Counted from the stretch's first letter, positions 32,037 through 41,587 are shown. The stretch is DNA of 53,296 nucleotides from CAZQLE01 sp964593905 (GCA_964593905.1 CAZQLE010000005.1:1-53296), one strand, 5' to 3'. Made by a program: numbers and translations. Notes: generated by a model from the sequence alone, not told the origin.

Positions 32037-33464
32037 ATGTGGAACAAATACTTTATTGTAACCAGCAGCGAGGAGGCGCTAGAGATTCTGGCTGAAAAAC
32101 AAGAGACATGCCGCCTGATTGCCGGTGCCACCGATTTGATGCTTGAGTTGGAGCGCGGGGTTCGCAAAGGAATTGGCACGCTGGTGGATATCTCTCGAAT
32201 TTCAGGCCTGGATTCGATTTGTGAAGACGAGCAGGGCATGATTCATATTGGTGCGCTCGTGACGCATAATCAATGCCTGGGTTCAGCCTTGCTGTGCGAA
32301 AAAGCGCTCCCCCTGGTTCAGGCTTGCTGGCAGGTGGGTTCACCACAAATTCGCAATCGCGGCACGATTGCCGGCAATTTAATCACAGCTTCACCTGCCA
32401 ATGACACCATCAGCCCTTTAATGGCGCTGGGTGCAGAAGTGTGCCTCAAATCTGTCACCGGCCTGCGTTGGGTGAACCTCAACGCATTTTATACCGGGGT
32501 GCGCAAGACGGTGATGCGGCCGGATGAAATGATGACCGAAATTCGTTTCCCGGCGCTGCGGTCTTCCGATCAGGGATTGTTTTTTAAGCTGGCATTGCGA
32601 AATGCGCAGGCGATTTCTTTGCTTAATGCGACCATTCTTTTGCAGAAAAAAGGGGATGTGGTCGAGAAGGCGGTAATCACCCTGGGCGCTGTTGCACCAA
32701 CCATCATCCATGTGCCCGAAGCAGAAAAATTCCTGGCGGGAAAAGTGTTAAGCGAAGATGTGATCGAAAAAGCCGCCGAGTTTGCCAGCCAGGTTGCCAG
32801 CCCGATTACCGATGTGCGCTCCTCGGCTGTGTATCGCAAAGAAATGGTTAAGGTCACCATACGGCGTGGTTTGCGGGCGCTGGCGCAGGGTGAATGCCTG
32901 GTGCCGATTTCCAAAAACCCGGTTTTGTTAGCTTCAGCATCAACTTCTGCGCAAAAGCTGGATGGCGGGTATGTTAGTGATGAACCGATTGAGACAACGG
33001 TGAATGGTCAGCCCCGCACTTTTGTGAATGGGCAGCACAAAACCCTGGCCCGTCTGTTGCGTGAAGAGGGTCAGCTTCAGGGTACCAAAATTGCATGTGG
33101 AGAAGGTGAATGCGGTGCGTGCACCGTATGGTTGGATGGCAAGGCCGTAATGAGCTGCCTTGTTCCGGCACCGCGGGCTCATGGCGCAGAGATCGTAACC
33201 ATTGAGGGGCTGGAAAAAGAGGGTGTGTTGCACCCGGTGCAGAATGCTTTTGTGGAATATGGGGCTGTCCAATGTGGTTTTTGCACTCCGGGGTTTGTCA
33301 TGTCGGCGGCGAAACTCTTTGAAGAGAAAAAGAACCCGAGCCATGAGGATATTGTTTTTGCCATCTCGGGCAATCTTTGCCGCTGCACAGGATATTACAA
33401 GATTATTGAAGCGATTGAATATGCGGCGCATGAGCTGGCCCCTGCTTCAGGTTCTGAGTTTTAG
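32037..33464 (+). CDS. Fused FAD and [2Fe-2S] subunit of a molybdenum hydroxylase (reversed order)
   Basis: Electron-transfer protein of the second xanthine-dehydrogenase-type enzyme. Residues about 1-285 match the FAD subunit (LIAGATDLMLEL, RGTIAGNLITASPANDT, TDVRSSAVYRKEMVKV). After a linker, residues about 310-475 match the [2Fe-2S] subunit (ACGEGECGACTV, QCGFCTPGF, NLCRCTGYYKI). Both iron-sulfur sites look complete. Known bacterial XdhA and animal enzymes place the iron-sulfur part first; here it is last. GGGAG precedes the ATG at 32037; the longer in-frame start at 31974 lacks a site. It is followed by the molybdenum subunit after 9 bp. Confidence 0.88.
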   Translation: MWNKYFIVTSSEEALEILAEKQETCRLIAGATDLMLELERGVRKGIGTLVDISRISGLDSICEDEQGMIHIGALVTHNQCLGSALLCEKALPLVQACWQVGSPQIRNRGTIAGNLITASPANDTISPLMALGAEVCLKSVTGLRWVNLNAFYTGVRKTVMRPDEMMTEIRFPALRSSDQGLFFKLALRNAQAISLLNATILLQKKGDVVEKAVITLGAVAPTIIHVPEAEKFLAGKVLSEDVIEKAAEFASQVASPITDVRSSAVYRKEMVKVTIRRGLRALAQGECLVPISKNPVLLASASTSAQKLDGGYVSDEPIETTVNGQPRTFVNGQHKTLARLLREEGQLQGTKIACGEGECGACTVWLDGKAVMSCLVPAPRAHGAEIVTIEGLEKEGVLHPVQNAFVEYGAVQCGFCTPGFVMSAAKLFEEKKNPSHEDIVFAISGNLCRCTGYYKIIEAIEYAAHELAPASGSEF

Positions 33465-33473
33465 GAGGTTGTG

Positions 33474-35702
33474 ATGCCCTATATTGGTGAATCTTCCATT
33501 CGTGTTGATGCGTTGGATAAGGTGCGCGGAACTGCACAGTTTCCTTCGGATATTAATCTGCCTGACCAGGCCTACATGAAGATCCTGTTCGCCGGCCGCC
33601 CACATGCAATTCTTAAATGCGTCGATACTCACCTGGCAGAGCAGGTGGAAGGTGTTCTGGCCGTGTTAACCGCGAAGGATGTTCCGGTTAATGAATTTGG
33701 CTATTACATAACCGATCAGCCTGTTTTGTGCGGGCCGGGTTCAGCCAGGTTGTATGCCGACCGGGTTTGCTACCCCGGTGACAAGGTGGCGCTGATCATT
33801 GCCGAGAGCGAAGAAATAGCCGAACACGCCAGAAGTTTGATCCGAATGGAATTTGAGGATCTTCCGCTGGTGATTGACCCCGAAGAGGCGATGAAAGCCG
33901 ATGCGTTTGTGCTGCACCCTGATCAGGGCAGCAATGTCTTCGAATATAAGAAGATCCGCAAGGGAGATGTGGATCGGGCGTTTCTTGAAGCTGATGTGAT
34001 TGTGGAAGGCGTATATCAAACCCCGGCGCAGGAACACGCTTTTCTTAACACTGAATCTGGTGTTGGGTATATTGATGAAAATGGTCGGGTGGCGATGATG
34101 GTTACCGGGCAGTGGGCGCATAAAGACCGGAAACAGATTGCTCATGCGCTTGATTTGCCCGAAGAAAAGGTACGTGTAATTTATCCTGCTATTGGCGGCG
34201 CATTTGGTGGACGGGAAGATATTGGGGTGCAGATTGCTCTGGGGCTTGCCGCCTGGACCCTCCACCAGCGGGGGATTGAACGCCCGGTTAAGGTGGTTCT
34301 TAACCGCGAAGAATCGACCTACGACCATTGTAAGCGCCACCCGATTAAGATTTATGCCCGTTGGGCGGCCAGAAACGATGGAAAAATTCTCGCTGCGCAG
34401 GCAAAAATCATCGCAGATGGCGGCGCTTATCTTTTTACCACTTCGGTGGTTTCCACAGTCACCATGCTGAATGTGACCGGCCCCTATGAGATCCCCAATG
34501 TGAGCGTTGATTCATATGACGTTTATACCAACGCCGTCCCGCGCGGGGCCATGCGCGGCTTTGGCGGCCCGCAGGGTGCTTTTGCGGCTGAAATGCAAAT
34601 TGCAAAACTGGCAGAAGCGCTGGGGATGGACCCGGTTGAGCTGCGGATGCGCAATATCGCGGTGGAAGGGACGCACATGTCCACCGGAGAGGCTTTCCCG
34701 CCGGGTGTGACGATGCAGCCGGTGTTGGAAACCTGTGCGGTTGAGATGGGCTGGGAAAAGATCGGCGGAACGTGGCAAAGAAGGGAAAATTACCCCCACG
34801 AGGTTCCTGGCAAACCCCATTTGCGCCGCGGCATTGGCATTGCATGTTCTTTCAAGAACACCGGTTTTGGAACAGGGTATCAGGAAAATTGTTCGATTAC
34901 GCTGGAGCTTTTTGGCGAAAAAGATATTGAGCGGGTGGTTGTCAAACACACGGCCACCGAGGTTGGGCAGGGCACCCATACTGTGATCCGGCAAATGACA
35001 GCCGATGCACTGGGTGTTCCGTTTGAGATGGTCAAGGTGATGAACCCGGATACCAGCCAGAGCGACGACAGCGGCGCGGTTTCGGCCTCTCGAATGACCT
35101 TTATGATCGGGAATGCCATTTGTGAAGCGGCTGCGATTGCCTTAAAACAGTGGCAGGATGAAGAACGCCCGGTTATTTTAACGCATAAGTATCTGGCGCC
35201 AAAAACCACTCCCTTTGATCCTGAAACCGGGCATTGTGACCCAATGGTATCCATGTCTTACACGGCTGAAGCCGTGGAACTGGAAGTGGATTTGGAGACG
35301 GGCCAGGTGAATTTGCTGCGGGTGTTATGTGCCAATGATATTGGTAAGGCAATTAATCCCGTTCAGGTGGAGGGACAATTGCAGGGTGGTTTGATTCAAT
35401 CGTTTGGGTATGCGCTGATGGAAAATTTTGTTGAAAAAGATGGCTATATTCTTACCCCAAATTTTTCGACTTACTTAATCCCTACTGTATTGGACCTGCC
35501 GAAAAAACTGGACCTGAAAATTCTGGAAATTCCCGACCCGCGCGGCCCATGGGGCGCAAGGGGGGTTGGCGAAATGCCCGTATTGCCGTTTGCACCGGCC
35601 GTGGCGGCAGCTATTCGGGATGCGACAGGCATCTGGTATGACAGTTTTCCTTATATACCAGAGCGAATCTGGCGCGGGTTAGCCCCGACGAATACGCTTT
35701 AG
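33474..35702 (+). CDS. Xanthine-dehydrogenase-type molybdenum subunit 2
   Basis: Catalytic subunit of the second hydroxylase, 742 residues. Family motifs include KVRGTAQFPSDI near the start, IGGAFGGREDIGVQ, MRGFGGPQGAFAAE and, near the end, GARGVGEMPV with the expected catalytic Glu. It is clearly diverged from subunit 1, so the two enzymes probably oxidise different ring positions or substrates. AGGAGG at 33463-33468 suits the ATG at 33474 better than the GTG three bases earlier. Confidence 0.9.
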   Translation: MPYIGESSIRVDALDKVRGTAQFPSDINLPDQAYMKILFAGRPHAILKCVDTHLAEQVEGVLAVLTAKDVPVNEFGYYITDQPVLCGPGSARLYADRVCYPGDKVALIIAESEEIAEHARSLIRMEFEDLPLVIDPEEAMKADAFVLHPDQGSNVFEYKKIRKGDVDRAFLEADVIVEGVYQTPAQEHAFLNTESGVGYIDENGRVAMMVTGQWAHKDRKQIAHALDLPEEKVRVIYPAIGGAFGGREDIGVQIALGLAAWTLHQRGIERPVKVVLNREESTYDHCKRHPIKIYARWAARNDGKILAAQAKIIADGGAYLFTTSVVSTVTMLNVTGPYEIPNVSVDSYDVYTNAVPRGAMRGFGGPQGAFAAEMQIAKLAEALGMDPVELRMRNIAVEGTHMSTGEAFPPGVTMQPVLETCAVEMGWEKIGGTWQRRENYPHEVPGKPHLRRGIGIACSFKNTGFGTGYQENCSITLELFGEKDIERVVVKHTATEVGQGTHTVIRQMTADALGVPFEMVKVMNPDTSQSDDSGAVSASRMTFMIGNAICEAAAIALKQWQDEERPVILTHKYLAPKTTPFDPETGHCDPMVSMSYTAEAVELEVDLETGQVNLLRVLCANDIGKAINPVQVEGQLQGGLIQSFGYALMENFVEKDGYILTPNFSTYLIPTVLDLPKKLDLKILEIPDPRGPWGARGVGEMPVLPFAPAVAAAIRDATGIWYDSFPYIPERIWRGLAPTNTL

Positions 35703-35866
35703 GCAACCGGCTCGGGCGGCAGGGATAAAACGAAATTTTGGGGTTTTTGCTGAGAATACTTGTTTGGTGATTTCTACGAAAGGAGGCGGATTCCAGATTC
35801 ACTCACAATGTTTGTTGAAATTGAACCCCATCCTTTTCATAAGATCCAAACTTCAGGAGAAGAAAG

Positions 35867-36937
35867 ATGAACAAGCGTATCAAAGTGATGGTTTATTGTT
35901 TCATCATGTTCGCTCTACTACTGGGGGCCTGCACACCCGCGGCCGCACCCACTGAAGCAGCCAAACCCGAGCCCGCAAAAAGCGATGCCAAGCCAACCAG
36001 TTTGAAGATCGCCATTGTTACCACCACACCGGCCGAAGAACCCTGGAACACCGTGTTGTTGCAGGCGATGGACCGGGTGATTGCCGCCAAGCCCCACGGC
36101 CTGGAGATCACTTATACATTCCAGGAACAAATTGCCACCACAGATGGAACCCGTGTGTTGGGTGAGCTGGCCGCCAGTGGTGAATATGGAATCATCTGGG
36201 GGCATAGTGTTTATCCTGATGCCATTCAGGCTCTGGGTCCAAAATACCCTGATATTGCCTTTGTTGGCGGGGGTTCTGGTTATGAACCGATGGGCTCGAA
36301 TATGTACTGGGTGGATATGCACAATTATGAAGCTGCCTATTTAAACGGGATCATTGCGGGAAAAATGACCAAAACCAATGTGATCGGGGCTGTAGCAGCT
36401 TACCCTTACGCCAATGTTAACGAACCCATCAACGCCTTCTTTGAGGGCGCAAAATCGGTCAACCCAGCCGTGAAAGTTAAGATGAACTATATCGATAGCT
36501 GGTATGACCCTGCGAAGGCAAAAGAAGCGGCGCTTTCAGAAATTGCAGCCGGCGCTGACTTTGTTTATGCCGAGCGCTTTGGCCCATTTGAAGCCGCAAA
36601 AGAAAAAGGCGTTTTGGCCTTTGGGCATTATGCCGATCAGAATGACCTTGCTCCTGACACGGTAGTCTCCAGCGCCCTGGCAATGTGGGACCCATGTGTG
36701 AATGCCATCATCGATGCGTGGTGGGAGCACACGGTTAATGGGACCGCTTATGACGCTTCAACCGAGAAGGCCATGTTCTTCCTGATGAAAGACGGCGCCA
36801 GTGATATCGCCCCTTATCATGGCTTTGAAGACAAGATTCCGCAAGATGTTAAAGACCTGGTCACCAAGGCCCGCGAAGATATCAAATCTGGCAAACTGGT
36901 GATCCCGGCCAATATTGATGAAGTAAAAGGTGATTAA
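35867..36937 (+). CDS. BMP-family ABC transporter substrate-binding lipoprotein 2
   Basis: Second BmpA/PnrA-type binding protein, 356 residues. It begins with a lipoprotein signal (lipobox LLLGAC) and a linker rich in Ala, Pro, Glu and Lys. The core has TPAEEPWNTVLLQAMDRVI, GHSVYPDAIQALGPKYPD and NPAVKVKMNYIDSWYDPAKA. It differs clearly from the first BMP protein, so a different ligand is likely. GGAGAAG precedes the ATG. A possible promoter, TTGAAA (35815-35820), 17 bp, CATAAG (35838-35843), lies upstream. Confidence 0.9.
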   Translation: MNKRIKVMVYCFIMFALLLGACTPAAAPTEAAKPEPAKSDAKPTSLKIAIVTTTPAEEPWNTVLLQAMDRVIAAKPHGLEITYTFQEQIATTDGTRVLGELAASGEYGIIWGHSVYPDAIQALGPKYPDIAFVGGGSGYEPMGSNMYWVDMHNYEAAYLNGIIAGKMTKTNVIGAVAAYPYANVNEPINAFFEGAKSVNPAVKVKMNYIDSWYDPAKAKEAALSEIAAGADFVYAERFGPFEAAKEKGVLAFGHYADQNDLAPDTVVSSALAMWDPCVNAIIDAWWEHTVNGTAYDASTEKAMFFLMKDGASDIAPYHGFEDKIPQDVKDLVTKAREDIKSGKLVIPANIDEVKGD

Positions 36938-37040
36938 GCCTTTCATCTTTTCGTGAACATTCCAAATGGTTTCTGGTAACCAGGTTCGCACTGGTTGCCA
37001 GCACAAGCTGCACATTCATGAAAATTGTGTGATCCAGAAA

Positions 37041-37076
37041 TCAGAGATGGTCAGTTTTTTGGCTGGCCATCTCTGA
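37041..37076 (+). promoter_or_regulatory. Intercistronic stem-loop after BMP lipoprotein 2
   Basis: Arms 37041-37054 and 37063-37076 form a 14-bp stem with one G-T pair and an 8-nt loop. It lies between the binding-protein and ATPase genes, where it could protect the upstream message from decay. Confidence 0.6.
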
Positions 37077-37120
37077 CAGGTCATTGAATAAGAAATTCCC
37101 GTTCGAAGGAATCGAACCTT

Positions 37121-38668
37121 ATGCCAATTGTTGATCAGGCCCCCCGACCCTTGCTGCGTATCAAGCATTTGTGCAAATCCTTTGGCAGAGTAATGGCCAA
37201 TCAGGATATTTCTTTTGATATTCAAAGAGGCGAGATTCATTGTCTGCTGGGGGAAAACGGCGCGGGAAAATCGACATTATCTGAGACCCTGTACGGGTTT
37301 TATAAGCCCGATTCGGGCGAGATATTTATGAATGAAGAGCATCTCGCGCTTTCTTCACCGCGCGATGCAGTGAGCGCCGGGATTGGAATGGTTCACCAGC
37401 ATTTTATTCTTGCCCAGCCAATGTCGGTGGTTGAGAATATTGTTGTGGGTACGCCAATACGCGGTTTGCGGACGAATTTAAAGCAGGCGGCGCAAAAGAT
37501 TGCAGATCTTTGTGCCCAGTATGAGCTCCAACTGGACCCCTATGCCCGGATCGCAGACCTTTCTGTTGGACAGCAGCAGTGGGTGGAGATTTTGAAAGCG
37601 TTGTATCTGGGGGTTAAGCTGCTCATTTTGGATGAGCCGACAGCCGTTTTAACGCCGCAGGAATCGGCAAAGTTATTTTCCATTTTGAAAAAAATGACCT
37701 TAGACGGTCTATCCATCTTATTAATTACCCACAAACTGTATGAGGTTTTATCGGTTTCAGACCGGGTGACGGTGCTGCGCAAAGGAAAGCTGGTTGCCAC
37801 CGTTGATACAAAAGATGTGGATCGGGACGCGCTGGCGCAAATGATGGTTGGGCGGGTTGTGAAGTTTAAAGTGAAGAAAGATCCCATGCCGCCCGGCGAT
37901 ACAATTTTGGCTGTTGAGAATGTGAGCGTCCGGCGCGCGAATAAGATTTTTGCATTGAATCAATTCTCACTCACCATTCATCGCAACGAAATTGTCGGGT
38001 TGGCCGGGGTGGCCGGGAACGGCCAGAAAGAATTGTTTGATGTAATTGTGGGCGTGCAAAAGGTGGTGAATGGCAGTGTGACGCTGGATGGGCAGGAAAT
38101 TACCAACCTGTCGCCCATGACAATCAGCGCGAAAGGCGTTGCCAGTATTCCACCGGATAGAATTGAAGAAGGGCTCTTGATGAATTTTACAATTCAAGAG
38201 AATCTGCTGCTGGGAATGCACAACCAGACCCGATTTAGAAACTTTATTGTTTTTGACCGCAAAAAGCTGGATCAGTTTTCTCAAAAATCCATCAAGGAAT
38301 ATGATATTGCCGCGCAATCGGACCGACAGCCTGTGCGGACCCTTTCAGGGGGGAATTTACAAAAGGTGATTCTGGCCAGAGAACTTTCGCACCGACCGAA
38401 ATTTGTCATTGCCAGCTCTCCCACGCGCGGGTTGGATGTGGGTGCGACCGAATATGTACACGCCAAGTTGATCCAGCTTCGGGCTGAAGGAACAGGAATT
38501 TTGTTAATCTCGGAGGATCTGGATGAGATTTTTAATGTAGCGGATGTCATTGCTGTTATTTATAACGGTGAGATGGTTGGCGTCTTAAGAACCGAAGAAA
38601 CAACCAAAGAAGCGGTGGGTTTGTTGATGGCGGGAATGGTGCATGCAAATGAGAGGCCCGATGACTGA
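37121..38668 (+). CDS. BMP-type ABC transporter ATPase 2 (two ABC domains)
   Basis: Energy subunit of the second BMP-type importer, 515 residues. Domain 1 has Walker A GENGAGKST, signature LSVGQQQWVEIL and LILDEPTAVLT. Domain 2 has the degenerate GVAGNGQKELFDV and signature LSGGNLQKVILARELS, as in ATPase 1. A short GGA element lies before the ATG. The gene end overlaps the permease start. Confidence 0.93.
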   Translation: MPIVDQAPRPLLRIKHLCKSFGRVMANQDISFDIQRGEIHCLLGENGAGKSTLSETLYGFYKPDSGEIFMNEEHLALSSPRDAVSAGIGMVHQHFILAQPMSVVENIVVGTPIRGLRTNLKQAAQKIADLCAQYELQLDPYARIADLSVGQQQWVEILKALYLGVKLLILDEPTAVLTPQESAKLFSILKKMTLDGLSILLITHKLYEVLSVSDRVTVLRKGKLVATVDTKDVDRDALAQMMVGRVVKFKVKKDPMPPGDTILAVENVSVRRANKIFALNQFSLTIHRNEIVGLAGVAGNGQKELFDVIVGVQKVVNGSVTLDGQEITNLSPMTISAKGVASIPPDRIEEGLLMNFTIQENLLLGMHNQTRFRNFIVFDRKKLDQFSQKSIKEYDIAAQSDRQPVRTLSGGNLQKVILARELSHRPKFVIASSPTRGLDVGATEYVHAKLIQLRAEGTGILLISEDLDEIFNVADVIAVIYNGEMVGVLRTEETTKEAVGLLMAGMVHANERPDD

Positions 38669-39785
38669 AAATAAGGAAAATCATGAGGGTGTTGATAGCG
38701 TTCATGAAACTGTGCGTTCAAAGCCCAAATTTACGTACCATCTTGAAAAGAGGGAAAATAATATCGGGATGCAATACCTTTCCATTCTGGTCGCAGTGTT
38801 GGTGGCATTGCTGATCAGCGCCGGGTTGATCTATTCTTCAGGGGCAGAGGTCTTGGGCGCGCTGCTGGCTTTGTTTAGAGGTGCGTTTGGCAGCCTGAAT
38901 GCCACCCTTGAGACACTTGTGCAGGCAACCCCCATCATGCTCACCGGCCTGGCAATGGTAATTGCATTTCGCGGCAAAGTTTGGAATATCGGGGGTGAAG
39001 GCCAGTTTTTTGCCGGGGCGCTGGCAACAGCCTGGGTGTGTTTAAATTATCCCACTTTGCCCAGACCAATTCTCTTTCCATTGATCATTGTTGCGGCCAT
39101 GCTTGGCGGCGCAGCCTGGGCGTTTATTCCGGGTCTTTTGAAAGCGCGTTTTGGAATTAGTGAAATCGTTGTCACGGTTATGATGAATTACATTATGGTG
39201 GGTTTTACCGGCTATCTGCTTGGTGGCCCGTGGCAGGCCCCGAACGGTCATTTTCTTGAAACGGCCCGTTTTAAGGCTTCCACATTCCTCCCCACCTTTT
39301 TTGACAGCCGAATTCACCTGGGTTTTTGGATTGCACTTGTTTTGGTGGCGTTGATTTATGTTTTGCTGTGGAAAACCCCGTTGGGGTATGAAATTCGCGC
39401 GGTCGGCGAGAACCCTGTGGCAGCAAAATATAAGGGGATTAAAGACGGCGCGATTATCATCATCATCATGGTCATTAGCGGCGCCATTGCGGGTCTGGCA
39501 GGCGGAATGGAACTGGCCGGTCAGGCGCACCGCCTGCGGATGGATATTTCAACCGGGTATGGTTACACCGGGATCTTAATTGCACTGCTGGGCCGATTGA
39601 ATCCGCTTGGGGTTATCCCGGCGGCAATTTTCTTTGGCGCATTGGTGAATGGATCCACCTCGATGCAGATCAATTTTAATGTGCCGGTTCCCCTGGTCTC
39701 GACGATCCAGGGGGTTGTTCTCATTCTCTTGCTGGTTTTTGATACCGTGTTCCGCTACCGGATCAGGAGAGTTGAAAAATGTTAG
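38661..39785 (+). CDS. BMP-type ABC transporter permease 2a (YufP/NupP-like)
   Basis: Membrane subunit of the second BMP-type importer, 374 residues from this start. It contains IAFRGKVWNIGGEGQFFAGA and LKARFGISEIVVTVMMNYIM, hallmarks of the family, plus several hydrophobic helices after an unusually long polar N-terminus (about 35 residues). Three in-frame ATGs lie at 38643, 38649 and 38661; the last has GAGAGG 4 nt before it and is preferred, but the choice is not certain. It overlaps the ATPase gene. Confidence 0.9.
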   Translation: MTENKENHEGVDSVHETVRSKPKFTYHLEKRENNIGMQYLSILVAVLVALLISAGLIYSSGAEVLGALLALFRGAFGSLNATLETLVQATPIMLTGLAMVIAFRGKVWNIGGEGQFFAGALATAWVCLNYPTLPRPILFPLIIVAAMLGGAAWAFIPGLLKARFGISEIVVTVMMNYIMVGFTGYLLGGPWQAPNGHFLETARFKASTFLPTFFDSRIHLGFWIALVLVALIYVLLWKTPLGYEIRAVGENPVAAKYKGIKDGAIIIIIMVISGAIAGLAGGMELAGQAHRLRMDISTGYGYTGILIALLGRLNPLGVIPAAIFFGALVNGSTSMQINFNVPVPLVSTIQGVVLILLLVFDTVFRYRIRRVEKC

Positions 39786-40726
39786 ATGATTTTTTGCAGC
39801 CTGCGGTGATCATCAGCCTGATTGGTGGCATGATTCGGATTGTGGTTCCGATCCTTTATGCGGCGTTGGGTGAGCTGGTTGTGGAACGATCGGGGATCCT
39901 TAATTTAAGTGTTGAGGGTGGTTTAACCATCGGAGCGTTTGTGGGTTTTGCCGTGGCAAGAGAATCTAACCTGCTCTGGCTGGGGGTGTTGTGCGCCGGG
40001 TTGGCCGGTTCTTTGCTTGCATTAATGATGGGTTTTCTGGTGATCACTTTAAAACAGGATCAGACCGTCTCGGGCCTGACTTTGAATCTCTTCTCGGCCG
40101 GTCTGAGTTTCTATGTTTATCGGGTGCTTTACCGAAGCTTTGTAGGCGGGGGCATGCCGACTGTGACACCTTTCCATGAGGTGCCGATCCCAATTCTTTC
40201 GAAGATCCCGATTATTGGGCCGTCTTTGTTTTCTCAGCATATGCTTTCTTATATCGCACTGCTGCTGGTTCCAATTCTCTTTTATTTTCTGTACCGCACA
40301 AAATATGGGTTGATTCTGCGCTGTTGTGGTGAAAACCCGCGCACGGTAGACTTTAAAGGATTGAATGTGGGCACCATCCAGTATCTGGCGTTGCTGTTTG
40401 GCGGCTTTATGTCGGGAATTGGTGGCTGCTGCCTGGTGTTGACTTCTGCCGGGATGTTTTTGGATGGGATTGCCTCTGGACGCGGGTGGGTGGCAATTGC
40501 ACTCGTGATTTTTGGGGCATGGCGGCCGTGGTCCATCCTTGGCGCGGGCCTTTTTTATGCATTTCTTGATTCGCTTCAGAACCAATTGCAGAGCATCGGG
40601 TTTACCCTGATCCCTTATCAGTTTGTTTCGATGCTGCCCTATGTGGTGACCATTCTGGTGTTATTAATAAGTCGAAAACGGTCTGGCGCGCCGATGTCAC
40701 TGGGGATACCCTATCTAAGGGAATAG
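39779..40726 (+). CDS. BMP-type ABC transporter permease 2b (YufQ/NupQ-like)
   Basis: Second membrane subunit of the second BMP-type importer, 315 residues. It has GELVVERSGILNLSVEGGL, the family hallmark near the N-terminus, then LKQDQTVSGLTLNLFSAGLS and ASGRGWVAIALVIFGAW. AGGAGAG precedes the ATG at 39779, which overlaps permease 2a by 7 bp. The 3 prime end overlaps the end of the convergent uracil-DNA glycosylase gene by 12 bp. Confidence 0.92.
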   Translation: MLDDFLQPAVIISLIGGMIRIVVPILYAALGELVVERSGILNLSVEGGLTIGAFVGFAVARESNLLWLGVLCAGLAGSLLALMMGFLVITLKQDQTVSGLTLNLFSAGLSFYVYRVLYRSFVGGGMPTVTPFHEVPIPILSKIPIIGPSLFSQHMLSYIALLLVPILFYFLYRTKYGLILRCCGENPRTVDFKGLNVGTIQYLALLFGGFMSGIGGCCLVLTSAGMFLDGIASGRGWVAIALVIFGAWRPWSILGAGLFYAFLDSLQNQLQSIGFTLIPYQFVSMLPYVVTILVLLISRKRSGAPMSLGIPYLRE

Positions 40727-41461
40727 AAGCAATCTGGCTTTCTCCCAGATGTGGTCGAAGCTTGTTTGAACCAGGCGGCCTGTTTGTGTGTTTTGGCGGC
40801 TGGGGTGATATGAACATAAAATCCACGGCAGATTGGGGCTTGGGTAAAACACGGCTCCGTGCTGGAATTTAAGGTCAGGAATCTCTGTTCCCCAGGCACG
40901 ATAAATTGCCAGCAGCCGTTCGAACGCAACACGCCCCAGGGCAATGACGCCTTCCAAATGGTCTAATAACCGAATTTCTGTTTCCAGAAAAAGTTGGCAA
41001 CTATCGATTTCAGACAGATAGGGGCGGTTTTTGGGTGCCACACACCGGCAGATGGAAGTGAGATACACGTTTGAAACCTCAATCTGGTCTGTAAAAGAGG
41101 TTGAGTGTGGCTGGGTAGAAAAACCGGCCCGATACATGGCAGAGAATAAAAACTCTCCGGCGCCATCCCCGGTAAACAAACGCCCGGTCCGATTGGATCC
41201 GTTCATCGTAGGTGAAAGACCGAGCACCATTAATCGTGCAAATGGATCGCCAAAGCCTGGCACAGGACGATTCCAGATGGGTTGAGAAGCGTAAATAACC
41301 GCTTGTTCTTCCTGTATCTGTCGGTGCCGTTCCACCAGACGCGGACATTTCTCGCAGGAACAAATTCGCACCTGGTTCAATTCCCATGCCGATAAACGAG
41401 TTTTATCCATTGGGCGCGAAGGGGTGAGAAAACGGTTTTTGTGTAAGAATGGTGTTGCCAT
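40715..41461 (-). CDS. Uracil-DNA glycosylase, family 5 (UdgB-like)
   Basis: DNA-repair enzyme that removes uracil and related damaged bases. The 248-residue protein has the N-terminal iron-sulfur cysteines CSCEKC (34-39), the active-site region LGLSPTMNGSNRTGRLFTGD, and YHPSRQNTQTGRL, a C-terminal motif typical of the UdgB branch. Two further cysteines lie in SICRCVAPKNRP. It is not part of the methyl pathway. An internal start at 41410 is possible; the upstream one is used because AAGG lies before it. Confidence 0.88.
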   Translation of the reverse strand: MATPFLHKNRFLTPSRPMDKTRLSAWELNQVRICSCEKCPRLVERHRQIQEEQAVIYASQPIWNRPVPGFGDPFARLMVLGLSPTMNGSNRTGRLFTGDGAGEFLFSAMYRAGFSTQPHSTSFTDQIEVSNVYLTSICRCVAPKNRPYLSEIDSCQLFLETEIRLLDHLEGVIALGRVAFERLLAIYRAWGTEIPDLKFQHGAVFYPSPNLPWILCSYHPSRQNTQTGRLVQTSFDHIWEKARLLLFP

Positions 41462-41560
41462 AAGATCTAACCCTTAATAGAAAAAATTGCTACCCTTCTG
41501 ACACTTTAACAAAAAAACGGGTGATTGGCAAGTATCTTCCGTCTGCCAGATCGATGATCC

Positions 41561-41587
41561 CTGGTGCTTGCCTGCCTGGTGTGCAGC
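41561..41587 (+). repeat. 27-bp direct repeat, left copy
   Basis: Identical to 43212-43238. Both copies sit in intergenic DNA on either side of the ATPase gene at 41746-43134. Nearby GATTGGCAA and GTCTGCCA segments are also shared, so each is part of a longer, partly conserved element. Confidence 0.85.
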
